A DNA stretch of 64,000 nt from an uncultured Pelagibacteraceae bacterium. Lineage in GTDB: Bacteria > Pseudomonadota > Alphaproteobacteria > Pelagibacterales > Pelagibacteraceae. A program made the position numbers and the translations under genes. Below, in pieces: positions 19,379 to 29,355 of this stretch. The DNA lies in contig CACIZC010000001.1 of assembly GCA_902591045.1 (NCBI GenBank), positions 62,001 to 126,000 of the forward strand, read 5' to 3'. The notes beneath the pieces were generated by a model, which ran no database searches, was not told the DNA's origin, and saw nothing but the letters and a program-made list of their open reading frames with translations. The number at the start of each line of letters is the position of its first letter. The stretch's first letter is position 1.

Positions 19379-21673
19379 ATGACAAAAAAATCAAAAATTG
19401 ATCATTACACCGATAAAGAAGCATTAGACTTTCATAATAAAGGAAAGTCTGGCAAAATTGAGATTAATTCTTCAAAATCTTTAACAACTAAAAGAGACCT
19501 TTCTCTAGCTTATTCTCCTGGGGTAGCAGTTCCAGTTAAAGAAATCTCAAAAAATCCAGATGCTGTTTATGAATATACAAGTAAAGGAAATTTAGTAGCG
19601 GTAATAAGTAACGGTTCTGCTATTTTGGGTTTAGGAGATTTGGGTGCACTGGCATCAAAACCAGTTATGGAAGGTAAGGCTGTTTTATTTAAAAGATTTG
19701 CAGACATCGATGCTATCGACATTGAGATAGATAGTAGAAATTCAGATGAAATAATTAAATGCGTTCAGAGTATTGGAAATAGCTTTGGTGGAATAAATTT
19801 AGAAGATATTGCTGCACCAGATTGTTTTATTATAGAAAGAAAATTAAGGGACAGTTTGGACATACCTATTTTTCATGATGATCAACATGGTACAGCAATT
19901 ATTACATCTGCGGCACTGATTAATGCCCTGGATATTTCTAATAAAAAACCTGGTGAGGTAAAAATTGTTGTTAATGGTGCAGGAGCCTCTGCATTAGCAT
20001 GCGCAAATCTTTTCAAAAGCATTGGTATCAAAACTCAAAATATAATTATGCTTGATAGAAAAGGTGTGATTTATAAAGGTAGAGATAATGTGGATCAATT
20101 TAAGTCGGCATATGCCGTTGAAACAAAACTTAGAACTCTTAAAGATGCAATAAAAGGCGCGGATGTTTTTTTAGGTTTGTCAGCAAAAAATGTATTAGAT
20201 CAAGAGATGGTAAAATCTATGAGTAAAAATCCAATCATATTTGCCTGTGCTAATCCTGATCCTGAAATAAAACCTGAGTTAGTAGATGAAGTAAGATCGG
20301 ATGCAATAGTTGCTACTGGAAGATCAGACTATCCTAACCAAGTTAATAATCTAATTGGATTTCCATATATATTTAGAGGAGCTCTTGACGTTAGAGCAAA
20401 AGAGATTAACGAAGAAATGAAAATAGCCGCAGCAAAAGCTATAGCGGCACTAGCCAGAGAAGAAGTTCCTGATGAAGTAGTAAATGCTTATGGAGGGGAA
20501 AGACCTCGCTATGGAAAAGAATATATTATTCCGTCAACTTTTGATCCTAGATTAATTAGTAGAATACCTGCTGCGGTTGCTGAAGCTGCAATGAAAAGCG
20601 GGGTAGCTAGAAAAAAAATTTCAGACATTGAGTCCTATAAAGACCAGTTAACTAACAGACTCGATCCTTCTATGAGTATAATGCAAGGGATTAATGCTCA
20701 AATTAAAAAAAATCCAAAGACAGTTGTTTTTGCAGAAGGCGAAGATGAAAATATGTTAAAAGCCGCGATTGCCTATAAGAATAGTCGTTTAGGAACACCA
20801 ATCGTGATTGGAAATGAAAAAAGGGTAAAAGAACAGTTAAAAGAAATTGGATTAGATGAAAATTATAAAATTAAAATTGTCAACTCAACTGATAAAGAAA
20901 AAAGAGAACTGTATACAAAAAAATTATACAACAAATTGCAGAGACAAGGTCTTTTGGAAAGAGATGTCGATAGATTAATTAGAAATGATAGAATTGTCTG
21001 GGGTTCTTCTATGGTTGACTGCGGAGATGCGGATGCAATGGTAACAGGAAATATCAGACATTATGCTGCTTCCATCGAAAGTCTTAAAAAAGTGGTAGAT
21101 CCTAGACCTGGTGAAATTTTATTTGGCCTGAATATGCTCATTACACCCAAAAAAACTATCTTCATTGCTGATACGCAGGTAAACGATTTTCCATCTGCAG
21201 AAAAATTAACAAAAATTGCTATGTCCAGTGTTAGAGTGGCTAAATTGTTTGGCTTTGATCCTAAAGTAGCTTTTTTATCTCACTCTACCTTTGGAAAACC
21301 AAAATCCAGAAATACAAAACATGTAATAGATGCTATCGAACTTTTAAAAAGTAAAAAAGTAGATTTCGATTTTGATGGTGAAATGCAACCAGATGTAGCT
21401 TTAAATCCAAAATACAAAGAAACATATCCATTTTCTAAAATAGTGGGTAATGCTAACATTTTAATAATGCCTGCTCTTCATAGTGCTGCCATATCAACTA
21501 AGCTAATGAAAACTATTGGTGGAGCAAAAACAATTGGTCCACTTTTGATTGGATTAGGTTTGCCGATTGAAATTGCTCCTCTTAGATCGTCTCCGAATGA
21601 CATATTAAATCTTGCATCTGTTGCGGCTTACTCGGCAAATGTCATTGACTACAAAAATAAGAAAAGTAATTAA
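19379..21673 (+). CDS. maeB: NADP-dependent malic enzyme with phosphotransacetylase-like domain
   Basis: 764 aa, the long MaeB form. The malic enzyme N-domain shows [16 protein letters not shown], then [19 protein letters not shown]. The NADP-binding fold shows [16 protein letters not shown]. From about residue 430 a phosphotransacetylase-like domain follows, which in this family is regulatory rather than catalytic. It converts malate to pyruvate and CO2 and supplies NADPH. Its stop shares TTAA with the convergent BON lipoprotein gene. Confidence 0.95.
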   Translation: MTKKSKIDHYTDKEALDFHNKGKSGKIEINSSKSLTTKRDLSLAYSPGVAVPVKEISKNPDAVYEYTSKGNLVAVISNGSAILGLGDLGALASKPVMEGKAVLFKRFADIDAIDIEIDSRNSDEIIKCVQSIGNSFGGINLEDIAAPDCFIIERKLRDSLDIPIFHDDQHGTAIITSAALINALDISNKKPGEVKIVVNGAGASALACANLFKSIGIKTQNIIMLDRKGVIYKGRDNVDQFKSAYAVETKLRTLKDAIKGADVFLGLSAKNVLDQEMVKSMSKNPIIFACANPDPEIKPELVDEVRSDAIVATGRSDYPNQVNNLIGFPYIFRGALDVRAKEINEEMKIAAAKAIAALAREEVPDEVVNAYGGERPRYGKEYIIPSTFDPRLISRIPAAVAEAAMKSGVARKKISDIESYKDQLTNRLDPSMSIMQGINAQIKKNPKTVVFAEGEDENMLKAAIAYKNSRLGTPIVIGNEKRVKEQLKEIGLDENYKIKIVNSTDKEKRELYTKKLYNKLQRQGLLERDVDRLIRNDRIVWGSSMVDCGDADAMVTGNIRHYAASIESLKKVVDPRPGEILFGLNMLITPKKTIFIADTQVNDFPSAEKLTKIAMSSVRVAKLFGFDPKVAFLSHSTFGKPKSRNTKHVIDAIELLKSKKVDFDFDGEMQPDVALNPKYKETYPFSKIVGNANILIMPALHSAAISTKLMKTIGGAKTIGPLLIGLGLPIEIAPLRSSPNDILNLASVAAYSANVIDYKNKKSN

Positions 21674-22260
21674 TTTTTATTTCTACTTAAATCTTCAACT
21701 AATAAGATGCTTGGTATGATGTCTTTAACACCATAAATCTCTTGGCCTTCTTTGATTACTTCACGTTTCTCATCCGAGCTCAATGCAATCCCAAAAATGT
21801 AAACTTTCCCATTTATTGTATCAATATTGTAATTAGTTGACTTGGTGTTTTTATTAAAAACTAAAGCTGTTCTTAATTGAGTTGTGATCAGCGCATCTTT
21901 AGCTGCAACTTTAAAATTAGTCTGGCCTTTAATCTTTAATGCACTTTTTACTGATCTTACACCATTTGTTTCCCAGGCCATTTTAATCATTTTTAGTTTC
22001 TCTTCTGGTTCATTTACTTTGCCTGACAAAAATATATTTCCATCTAAAACTTTAACAGAAATAGAAAGGATATATTTTTTGTCTTTGAGAGCTAATCTTC
22101 CTAATAAATTTTTCTGCATAATTGAATCGTCAATTTGCATACCAACAGTTCTGGGGTCAAGCGCCACACTTACACCTGATCCAAAAATTCCCACAGATGA
22201 TGATCCCACGCAGGATGTTAAAAAAATTGACAATAAAGTTATTAGAAAAAAATTTTTCAT
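21670..22260 (-). CDS. BON-domain outer-membrane lipoprotein (DolP-like)
   Basis: 196 aa with a lipoprotein signal peptide ending in lipobox L-T-S-C (Cys17). Two BON modules follow: about 55-115 (ILSISVKVLDGNIFLSGKV) and about 125-190 (KVYIFGIALSSDEKREVI). BON lipoproteins of the DolP/YraP type support outer-membrane integrity. The neighbourhood supports this: rsmI directly upstream and an LpoA-like gene divergent, as in the E. coli rsmI/lpoA-yraN-diaA-dolP locus. yraN and diaA are missing here. The start overlaps the rsmI stop by 4 bases. Confidence 0.83.
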   Translation of the reverse strand: MKNFFLITLLSIFLTSCVGSSSVGIFGSGVSVALDPRTVGMQIDDSIMQKNLLGRLALKDKKYILSISVKVLDGNIFLSGKVNEPEEKLKMIKMAWETNGVRSVKSALKIKGQTNFKVAAKDALITTQLRTALVFNKNTKSTNYNIDTINGKVYIFGIALSSDEKREVIKEGQEIYGVKDIIPSILLVEDLSRNKN

Positions 22261-23093
22261 TTTTTAATACTCAAACAAAGATTATAAACTTTTTTTTTGG
22301 ACAAATTATTTTTCCTTGATACCAAATTTACTATATCTCTTACCGTATATCTCTTTAAAAGTTTAGATATTTCTTTTTTTAAGTTCATTTCATCAACAAG
22401 ATTTTTTTCTGGTGAACTAAAAACTTTACCTGAGATTATTACTGTTAATTCTCCCTTTAGCTTAATTTTAAATCCAGTAAAACTATCTAGATTTTCTCTA
22501 TAAAATGTCTCATGAATTTTAGTTAATTCTCTAGCAATAAAAATCTTTCTTCCTAAAAAGAATTTTTTAAAAATTTTAACATAAAAGTTAATTTTTATTG
22601 CTGGTATAAAAAAAACCATATTAAATTTAAAGTCCTTTAAATCTTTAATTTTTTTTTCGATATCATTAATTTTTTTCGGTAAAAAACCATAAAAAAAGTA
22701 TTTTTCCTCAAATCCTGAAACACTCATTGCCGTCGTTACTGCCGAAACACCAGGTATAGGAAATATTTTTAATTTTTCTTTGATGCATTCTTTTATAACA
22801 ATTAACCCTGGATCAGAAAGAGTTGGTGTACCTGCGTCTGAAATTATTGATGTTATTTTTCCATTTTTTATTGATTCTACAACTGCACCAGCAATCTTTC
22901 TTTCATTAAATTTATGGTTTGAAATTAATTTCTTTTTTATATTGTAGTAATTTAACAGTTTTAATGATCTTCTGGTATCTTCACAAAGAATTTGGTCTGA
23001 TTTTTTTAATACATTTAATGCTCTTAATGTAATATCCTCTAAATTTCCTATTGGTGTTGAAACAATATATAAACCTGGTAGAAAATTATTCAT
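22257..23093 (-). CDS. rsmI: 16S rRNA 2'-O-ribose C1402 methyltransferase
   Basis: 278 aa tetrapyrrole-methylase-fold protein. The family motifs TPIGNLEDITLRALNVL, DTRRSLKLLNYYNI and ISDAGTPTLSDPG are all present. It methylates C1402 in the decoding centre. Only 3 bases separate its start codon from the start of the divergent LpoA-like gene, so promoters for both must lie inside the opposite coding region. Confidence 0.95.
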   Translation of the reverse strand: MNNFLPGLYIVSTPIGNLEDITLRALNVLKKSDQILCEDTRRSLKLLNYYNIKKKLISNHKFNERKIAGAVVESIKNGKITSIISDAGTPTLSDPGLIVIKECIKEKLKIFPIPGVSAVTTAMSVSGFEEKYFFYGFLPKKINDIEKKIKDLKDFKFNMVFFIPAIKINFYVKIFKKFFLGRKIFIARELTKIHETFYRENLDSFTGFKIKLKGELTVIISGKVFSSPEKNLVDEMNLKKEISKLLKRYTVRDIVNLVSRKNNLSKKKVYNLCLSIKK

Positions 23094-23096
23094 AAA

Positions 23097-24260
23097 ATGA
23101 AAAATATTTTTAAGATAATTTTATATTATTTATTAATCACTTTTAACACCTATGTTTTTGCAGACACAAACAAAAGCACAAATATACTAAAAATAGGAAT
23201 TCTTGCACCACTATCTGGTGAATTTAAAGCTTTAGGTGAAACAATTTTGTATGCTGCAAATTTAGCATTACACGACATTGGTGATGAAACAATAAAAATT
23301 TACCCAAAAGACTCGGGTTCTAATAAAAAAAAAATAATAAAGGCTTGTAAAGAATTTCAAGATGAAGGTATAAAAATTATCATTGGCCCAATCGATTCTT
23401 CTTTTCATAAAGAGTTAGGTGATTTTAATGATTTAATTTTTGTTTCCCTATCAAATATAGATTCAAGTATATCTGATAATATTATTAAAGTAGGAATAAA
23501 TTTGGAGTCCCAATTATTAGCAATAAAACAATTTGTAAAAAAAAAGGAAAGAAAAAAAACGGTAATATTGTATCCAGATAATGAATATAAAAAACATGTT
23601 GAAAAAAATTTAAAATTTATAGGTTTTGAAAATTCTAAAATTTTCAAATACAGTAAAGATCCTAAAAAACTTACTGGACAAATAGAAAAAATTACAAATT
23701 ATAAACAAAGAAAAATTAATTTGAACTCTAGAATAAAAAAATTGGAAAATTCTGAGGAACCAAAAGATATACGGGAATTAAAAATGCTAAAACAAAAATA
23801 CACACTTGGAAAAATTAATTTTGACTCTGTAATTATAATTGACTTTGGAGATGGGCTTAAAAGTGTACTAACTTCTCTGGCATACACAGATGTTAATGAA
23901 AATGAAATTTTAATAGTTTCTACCAATCAATGGTTTGATGATAATATTCTTTCCGAAACTTCAATTAATAACTTTTATTTCCCTTCTATAGATCTAAAAA
24001 ATTTTAAAAAGTTTAACAAAAGATTTGCCAAGACATATGACTTTAAACCAAATGAAATTACAATCTTGGCCTATGATTCTGTTGGGTTAATATATTACAT
24101 ATGGAAAAATAATAAGAAAATAAACTCTACATCTGATTTTAATTTTAAAAAAGAAATTAGAGGAAAAATAGGAAAATTTAGTATAAATAATAATAAAGTA
24201 ATCCAAAAACTAAAAATTTATAAATTAAGTAATAATAATTTTATCGAAAGTAAGTTTTAA
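23097..24260 (+). CDS. LpoA-like penicillin-binding protein activator (periplasmic-binding fold)
   Basis: 387 aa. The signal peptide ends near Ala22; no lipobox cysteine is seen, unlike E. coli LpoA. The rest has a type I periplasmic-binding fold: LKIGILAPLSGEFKALGETILYA, then IKIIIGPIDSSFHKEL, and ETSINNFYFPSID. In many proteobacteria this family sits opposite rsmI and activates a penicillin-binding protein; a ligand-binding role cannot be excluded. The 3' end overlaps rdgB by 20 bases. Confidence 0.75.
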   Translation: MKNIFKIILYYLLITFNTYVFADTNKSTNILKIGILAPLSGEFKALGETILYAANLALHDIGDETIKIYPKDSGSNKKKIIKACKEFQDEGIKIIIGPIDSSFHKELGDFNDLIFVSLSNIDSSISDNIIKVGINLESQLLAIKQFVKKKERKKTVILYPDNEYKKHVEKNLKFIGFENSKIFKYSKDPKKLTGQIEKITNYKQRKINLNSRIKKLENSEEPKDIRELKMLKQKYTLGKINFDSVIIIDFGDGLKSVLTSLAYTDVNENEILIVSTNQWFDDNILSETSINNFYFPSIDLKNFKKFNKRFAKTYDFKPNEITILAYDSVGLIYYIWKNNKKINSTSDFNFKKEIRGKIGKFSINNNKVIQKLKIYKLSNNNFIESKF

Positions 24261-24834
24261 TTTTTTTTTCCAATTTTTTATAAGCTATGTATCTGTGATC
24301 CATCCCTAATTTTTTATTATATTTCATTTGGCCAAAAGTAATTTTATGACCTTTGGGTTTAAAAATTGGATCATAACCAAAACCATTATTTCCTTTTTTA
24401 GAAGATATATTGCCTTTGATAGTACCAATTTCTGAGATTTTTTTTCCATCAGGCCATTGAATTGTAAGACTACAAACAAATTGTGCTTTTTTATCTTTGT
24501 TTGTTTTTTTTACTTTTTTTAAAATTTCTTTCATGGCATTATCAAATCCACCAAATTCTGCAGCCCACCTTGAAGAAAAAATTCCAGGTTGACCATCTAA
24601 GCAGTCGATCTCAAGACCTGAATCGTCGGATAGGGTAACTAATTTTGATTTATTGCAAAAAAAATTAGCTTTTAGTTCTGAATTTTCAAGAAAGGTTTTG
24701 CCGTCTTCTTTTGGGCTCTCTATACCGAGATCAATGGGTGATATTTTTTCTAATTTCTCTGGTAATAAATCACTTATTTCTTTAAATTTTCCCTTATTAT
24801 GAGTTCCTATTAATATCTTATCAATTTTATACAT
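24241..24834 (-). CDS. rdgB: XTP/dITP diphosphatase RdgB (Ham1)
   Basis: 197 aa house-cleaning enzyme that hydrolyses non-canonical purine nucleotides. Motifs: GTHNKGKFKEI at the N-terminus, SDDSGLEIDCLDGQPGIFS, and GNNGFGYDPIF. It is divergent from grpE across 41 bases and convergent with the LpoA-like gene, with which its end overlaps. Confidence 0.95.
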   Translation of the reverse strand: MYKIDKILIGTHNKGKFKEISDLLPEKLEKISPIDLGIESPKEDGKTFLENSELKANFFCNKSKLVTLSDDSGLEIDCLDGQPGIFSSRWAAEFGGFDNAMKEILKKVKKTNKDKKAQFVCSLTIQWPDGKKISEIGTIKGNISSKKGNNGFGYDPIFKPKGHKITFGQMKYNKKLGMDHRYIAYKKLEKKIKTYFR

Positions 24835-24840
24835 AAGGAC

Positions 24841-24869
24841 CTAGAAATCAAATATTTCATAACTATATA
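24841..24869 (+). promoter_or_regulatory. Candidate heat-shock (RpoH-type) promoter of grpE
   Basis: CTAGAAA at 24841 and CTATATA at 24863, that is CT[T/A]G followed by 18 bases and C-Y-A-Y-A-T-A. The same layout is found before dnaK and hslV in this window. It ends 6 bases before the grpE ATG, implying a very short leader. A sigma-70 reading (TAGAAA, 16 bases, TATATA) is also possible. Confidence 0.45.
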
Positions 24870-24875
24870 GAAAAT

Positions 24876-25442
24876 ATGGCTAATTTAAACGATGAAGATA
24901 AAAATAAAAAAGAGAGTAAAATTCCAAAAAAGGAAGAAAAAAAAGAATTAAGTATCGAAGAAAAGCTCAAAGATACTGAGGAAAAGCTTTTAAGATCTCT
25001 TGCTGAGCTAGAAAATCAACGAAAGAGGTTTGATAAAGATATTAAAGAAGCAATAGATTTTGGAGGTTTCAATTTTGCAAGAGAAAACTTAGCTATATTA
25101 GACAATCTGCAAAGGGCTCATATTTCGATTAAAAATGATCCAACTTTAAAAGATAACAAAGATTTAGATAAATTTTTAAAAAACATTGAGATTGTTGAAA
25201 AAGATTTAATTTCAATTTTCAAAAAAAATAAAATAGAAAAAATTGATACATCCAAGAAAAAATTTGATCCAAATTTTCATCAAGCCATGACAGAAATAGA
25301 AAATGACCAGGTAGAGACTGGAACCATCGTGCAAGAAATACAAGCTGGTTATATGTTGGGAGAAAGATTGCTTAGACCATCTTTAGTTGCTGTTTCTAAA
25401 AAAAGTGCAAAAAATGAGGAAAAAAATGAGAAAAAAAAGTAA
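24876..25442 (+). CDS. grpE: Nucleotide exchange factor GrpE
   Basis: 188 aa. A charged Lys/Glu-rich N-terminal arm leads into a long coiled coil (LLRSLAELENQRKRFDKDIKEA). The C-terminal beta domain carries PNFHQAMTEIEND and IVQEIQAGYMLGERLLRPSLV, the GrpE signature. It releases ADP from DnaK. It is the first gene of a grpE-dnaK-dnaJ cluster with its own candidate heat-shock promoter. Confidence 0.96.
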   Translation: MANLNDEDKNKKESKIPKKEEKKELSIEEKLKDTEEKLLRSLAELENQRKRFDKDIKEAIDFGGFNFARENLAILDNLQRAHISIKNDPTLKDNKDLDKFLKNIEIVEKDLISIFKKNKIEKIDTSKKKFDPNFHQAMTEIENDQVETGTIVQEIQAGYMLGERLLRPSLVAVSKKSAKNEEKNEKKK

Positions 25443-25449
25443 TTACCAT

Positions 25450-25478
25450 CTTGTAGAAACAGAAATAACACCCATATA
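25450..25478 (+). promoter_or_regulatory. Candidate heat-shock (RpoH-type) promoter of dnaK
   Basis: CTTG at 25450-25453, then 18 bases, then CCATATA at 25472-25478 (part of CACCCATATA). It resembles the RpoH consensus CTTG plus a CCCAT-type -10 better than sigma-70. It lies in the 45-base grpE-dnaK spacer, 9 bases before the dnaK ATG. Confidence 0.55.
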
Positions 25479-25487
25479 TCAAGCATT

Positions 25488-27407
25488 ATGAGTAGAGTAA
25501 TTGGAATAGATTTAGGAACAACAAATTCATGCGTAGCCATAATGGATGGCAAACAAGCCAAAGTCATTGAAAACGCTGAAGGACAAAGAACTACCCCTTC
25601 AGTAGTTGCTTTTCTTGATAAGGACGAAAGATTAGTAGGACAACCTGCAAAAAGACAAGCTGTTACAAATCCCAATGATACAATTTTTGCTGCCAAAAGA
25701 TTAATAGGAAGAACTTTTGATGACCAATCTGTAAAAAAAGATGTCGAAAAAGTTCCATTTAAAATAATTAAGTCAGATAAGAATGATGCTTGGATAGAAG
25801 CAAAAGGTAAAAAATATTCTCCATCTCAAATATCAGCTTTTATTCTTCAAAAAATGAAAGAAACAGCTGAAAAACATTTGGGCCAACCAGTTACTAAAGC
25901 CGTAATAACAGTACCAGCGTATTTTAATGATGCACAAAGACAAGCAACAAAAGATGCTGGAAAAATTGCTGGCTTGGAAGTTTTAAGAATTATCAATGAA
26001 CCTACTGCGGCTTCATTAGCATATGGTCTAGATAAAAAAGGCGGAAAAAAAATTGCTGTTTACGACCTTGGTGGTGGTACGTTCGATGTATCTATTTTAG
26101 AAATTGGCGACGGTGTATTCGAAGTAAAATCAACAAATGGAGACACTTTTTTAGGTGGTGAAGATTTTGATGATACTATTGTAGACTATTTAGTTTCAGA
26201 ATTTAAAAAAGATAGTGGAATTGATTTAAAAACTGACAAACTTGCTCTACAAAGATTAAAGGAAGCAGCAGAAAAAGCAAAAATAGAATTGTCTTCTGCA
26301 ACACAAACTGAAATTAATCTTCCGTTTATTACGGCGGACAAAACAGGACCGAAACATATTAATTTAAAATTTACTAGAGCTAAACTGGAAGCTCTTGTGG
26401 AAAGCCTGGTAGAAAGAACTCTAGAGCCTTGCAAAACCGCTCTTAAAGATTCAGGTTTTTCAGCAGCAGAGATCAACGAAGTAGTTCTGGTTGGCGGAAT
26501 GACCAGAATGCCAAAAATTGTTGAGACTGTTAAAAATTTTTTTGGAAAAGATCCTAACAAAAGTGTTAACCCCGATGAAGTAGTTGCAATGGGAGCTGCG
26601 ATCCAAGCAGGTGTATTACAGGGCGATGTAAAAGATGTTTTGCTTTTAGATGTTACTCCATTGTCTCTAGGTATTGAAACACTTGGAGGAGTTTCTACAA
26701 AATTAATTGATAAAAATACAACTATACCAACTAAAAAAAGCCAAGTTTTTTCAACCGCTGAGGACAATCAACCTGCCGTATCAATAAGAGTGCTCCAAGG
26801 GGAAAGAGAAATGGCTTCTGATAATAAAATTTTAGGTAACTTTGAACTTGTTGGAATTGCTCCTGCTCCAAGAGGTGTACCACAGATTGAAGTAACCTTT
26901 GATATAGACGCAAATGGTATTGTCAATGTATCTGCTAAAGACAAAGGAACAGGTAAAGAGCAAAAAATTCAAATTCAGGCATCAGGCGGATTGTCTGATG
27001 AAGAAATTCAAAAAATGGTTAAAGATGCTGAGGCAAATAAAGAATCGGATAAGAAAAAAAGAGAGTCTGTAGATGCAAGAAATCAGGCCGACACTATAAT
27101 CCATTCTACAGAAAAAAATCTTAAAGAGCATGGGTCTAAAATTAGTGAGGCTGAGAAAAAAGCTATAGAAACTGCCATTTCAGATCTAAGAAATGCTTTG
27201 AAAGGAACGGACTCAGAAGAAATTAAGAAAAAAACTCAATCTTTAATTCAGGCTTCGATGAAATTAGGAGAAGCAGTTTATAAAAGCCAACAAAAACCTG
27301 ATGGAAAAGCTGCTGGTAAAAAAGATAACAAAGACAATAAAGAAAAAGATAATGTTGTTGATGCAGAGGTTGTAGACAAAGAAGAAGATAAAGAAAAAAG
27401 AGCCTAA
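25488..27407 (+). CDS. dnaK: Molecular chaperone DnaK (Hsp70)
   Basis: 639 aa, full length. The ATPase domain opens with [16 protein letters not shown] and contains [17 protein letters not shown] and [14 protein letters not shown]. The substrate domain starts about residue 390 ([17 protein letters not shown]), and a helical lid plus a Lys/Asp-rich tail close the protein. It works with DnaJ and GrpE encoded on either side. No Shine-Dalgarno is seen. Confidence 0.98.
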   Translation: MSRVIGIDLGTTNSCVAIMDGKQAKVIENAEGQRTTPSVVAFLDKDERLVGQPAKRQAVTNPNDTIFAAKRLIGRTFDDQSVKKDVEKVPFKIIKSDKNDAWIEAKGKKYSPSQISAFILQKMKETAEKHLGQPVTKAVITVPAYFNDAQRQATKDAGKIAGLEVLRIINEPTAASLAYGLDKKGGKKIAVYDLGGGTFDVSILEIGDGVFEVKSTNGDTFLGGEDFDDTIVDYLVSEFKKDSGIDLKTDKLALQRLKEAAEKAKIELSSATQTEINLPFITADKTGPKHINLKFTRAKLEALVESLVERTLEPCKTALKDSGFSAAEINEVVLVGGMTRMPKIVETVKNFFGKDPNKSVNPDEVVAMGAAIQAGVLQGDVKDVLLLDVTPLSLGIETLGGVSTKLIDKNTTIPTKKSQVFSTAEDNQPAVSIRVLQGEREMASDNKILGNFELVGIAPAPRGVPQIEVTFDIDANGIVNVSAKDKGTGKEQKIQIQASGGLSDEEIQKMVKDAEANKESDKKKRESVDARNQADTIIHSTEKNLKEHGSKISEAEKKAIETAISDLRNALKGTDSEEIKKKTQSLIQASMKLGEAVYKSQQKPDGKAAGKKDNKDNKEKDNVVDAEVVDKEEDKEKRA

Positions 27408-27434
27408 GACTAATTAACAGGAGCAAAGCTTCTC

Positions 27435-28568
27435 ATGTCAAAAAGAGATTATTATGAAGTCTTAGGTGTAAATAAATCATCTAGTAAAGAAGAAATCAAA
27501 AAAGCTTACAGAAAATTAGCACTTAAATATCACCCAGATAAAAATAAGGGAGACAAAAGTGCAGAAGAAAAATTTAAAGAAGGAAGTGAAGCTTATCACG
27601 TTCTATCTGATGATAAGAGAAAGACTAATTATGATCAATTTGGACACGCGGCTTTTCAAGGAGCAGGTGGACAAGGGGGGTTTGGTAATTTTGATTTTTC
27701 TTCATCTTTTTCAGATATTTTTGGAGATGTTTTTGGAGACTTGAGTGACTTTGGTTTTGGAACTTCTCGACAATCAAGAAGAGCAAATAACAGAGGAAAT
27801 GATCTAAGATACGATGTTTCGATAAATCTAAACGATTCATATAGCGGTACAGAAAAAAAAATAAATTATACAACTTACAAAAAATGTAAAACCTGTTCTG
27901 GAAGTGGTTCTAAACCGGGTTCAAAACCTTCAGTTTGCGGGTACTGTAGTGGACAGGGAAAAGTAAGATCTAACCAAGGATTTTTTACCATACAACAAAC
28001 ATGTCCTGAATGCAGTGGTGAAGGAGAAAAAATTACAAATCCATGTAACAACTGTAACGGAATGGGAAAAACACAATCTAACGAGTCTGTTTCGGTAAAA
28101 ATTCCAAAAGGAGTTGATGATGGAACAAGAATAAGGCTGGCTGGGAAAGGAGAAGCTGGTAGCAAGGGCGGGTCAAATGGAGATTTATATTTATTTGTAT
28201 CTGTAGAACCACACAACATCTTCCAAAGATCAGAGGAAAATCTTTATTATGAATTGCCAATTTCTATTGCAGACGCAGCTTTAGGAACAACGGTTGAAGT
28301 ACCTTCAATTGATGGTGGAAAAACAAAAATTAAAATTCCATCTGGAACTCAAAGTGGAAAACAGTTAAGACTCAAAGGAAAAGGCATGCCAATCTTAAGA
28401 AGAAATATGTCAGGGGATTTATACATCAGAATTATAACTGAGGTGCCAACATCTTTAACAAAAAAACAAAAAGAATTGCTCACAGAATTTAAAGCTTTGG
28501 AAGACACTAAATCAAATCCATTAATTAAAAGCTTCTTTGATAAAGCTAAAAAATTCTGGAAAAACTAA
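27435..28568 (+). CDS. dnaJ: Co-chaperone DnaJ (Hsp40, type A)
   Basis: 377 aa. The J domain has the HPD motif ([11 protein letters not shown]), followed by a Gly/Phe-rich region. The zinc domain has four CxxCxGxG repeats ([32 protein letters not shown]), then the C-terminal substrate domains. A clear AGGAG Shine-Dalgarno sits about 13 bases before the ATG. It hands substrates to DnaK and stimulates its ATPase. The stop abuts the dapB start. Confidence 0.98.
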   Translation: MSKRDYYEVLGVNKSSSKEEIKKAYRKLALKYHPDKNKGDKSAEEKFKEGSEAYHVLSDDKRKTNYDQFGHAAFQGAGGQGGFGNFDFSSSFSDIFGDVFGDLSDFGFGTSRQSRRANNRGNDLRYDVSINLNDSYSGTEKKINYTTYKKCKTCSGSGSKPGSKPSVCGYCSGQGKVRSNQGFFTIQQTCPECSGEGEKITNPCNNCNGMGKTQSNESVSVKIPKGVDDGTRIRLAGKGEAGSKGGSNGDLYLFVSVEPHNIFQRSEENLYYELPISIADAALGTTVEVPSIDGGKTKIKIPSGTQSGKQLRLKGKGMPILRRNMSGDLYIRIITEVPTSLTKKQKELLTEFKALEDTKSNPLIKSFFDKAKKFWKN

Positions 28569-29345
28569 ATGAAAAAAATTAATCTAGCTATTACTGGATG
28601 TCTTGGAAGAATGGGTCAACAACTAATTAAGTCCTCTAAAACAGCTAAAAATTTTAAGCTTATTTCTGTTACAGAAAACAGAATTATTAATAAGAAAGTT
28701 TTGGGTTTAAAACCTCAATTAAATTCAAAAAATGCATTTAGAAATGCAAATGTAATTATAGATTTTACAGTTCCAAAATGTACTCTCGAAGTATTAAAAA
28801 TTGCTTCCAAATTAAAAAAAAGAGTGGTTATTGGAACAACGGGTTTTTCTAAAAAAGAAGAAAAATTAATAAAAAAATATTCTAGAAGAATACCTATACT
28901 TAAAGCTGGAAATATGAGTTTGGGTGTGAATTTACTAATGTATTTAACCGAGATAGCATCAAAATCACTGGGCAATAATTTCTTAAGTAAGGTTTTTGAG
29001 GTTCACCATAAAGGCAAAAAAGATCATCCTTCGGGAACAGCTTTGATGTTAGGAGAAGGTATAGCGGCAGGAAAAAATAAAGATCTAAGTAGAATTACGG
29101 GAAAAAAATATTTAAATAAGAAATTTTTCCCCTACAGCCAGAAGATTAATTTTAATTCCCTTAGAAAGGGTAAAATTATTGGGCAACATGAGGTAAGATT
29201 TTCAAGTGGAAAAGAAATAGTTACTTTGAATCATGAGGCTTTTGATAGAACTTTATACTCGGAAGGTGCTTTGACTGCAGCAAGATGGTTAATGAATAAA
29301 AAACCAGGTTTATACTCCATGAGAAATGTTTTAAATTTTAAATAA
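28569..29345 (+). CDS. dapB: 4-hydroxy-tetrahydrodipicolinate reductase
   Basis: 258 aa. The N-terminal dinucleotide fold has ITGCLGRMGQQLI, then RVVIGTTGFSKKE. The C-terminal substrate domain carries the DapB signature EVHHKGKKDHPSGTALMLGE. It makes tetrahydrodipicolinate for lysine and meso-diaminopimelate. It begins the base after the dnaJ stop and may be carried on the chaperone transcript. Confidence 0.96.
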   Translation: MKKINLAITGCLGRMGQQLIKSSKTAKNFKLISVTENRIINKKVLGLKPQLNSKNAFRNANVIIDFTVPKCTLEVLKIASKLKKRVVIGTTGFSKKEEKLIKKYSRRIPILKAGNMSLGVNLLMYLTEIASKSLGNNFLSKVFEVHHKGKKDHPSGTALMLGEGIAAGKNKDLSRITGKKYLNKKFFPYSQKINFNSLRKGKIIGQHEVRFSSGKEIVTLNHEAFDRTLYSEGALTAARWLMNKKPGLYSMRNVLNFK

Positions 29346-29355
29346 ATTTAAAACA

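Noticed and set aside
26186-26767. 193-codon minus-strand ORF inside dnaK
   Set aside because: Antisense of the conserved DnaK ATPase and substrate regions; long only because dnaK codon choice avoids stops in that frame.
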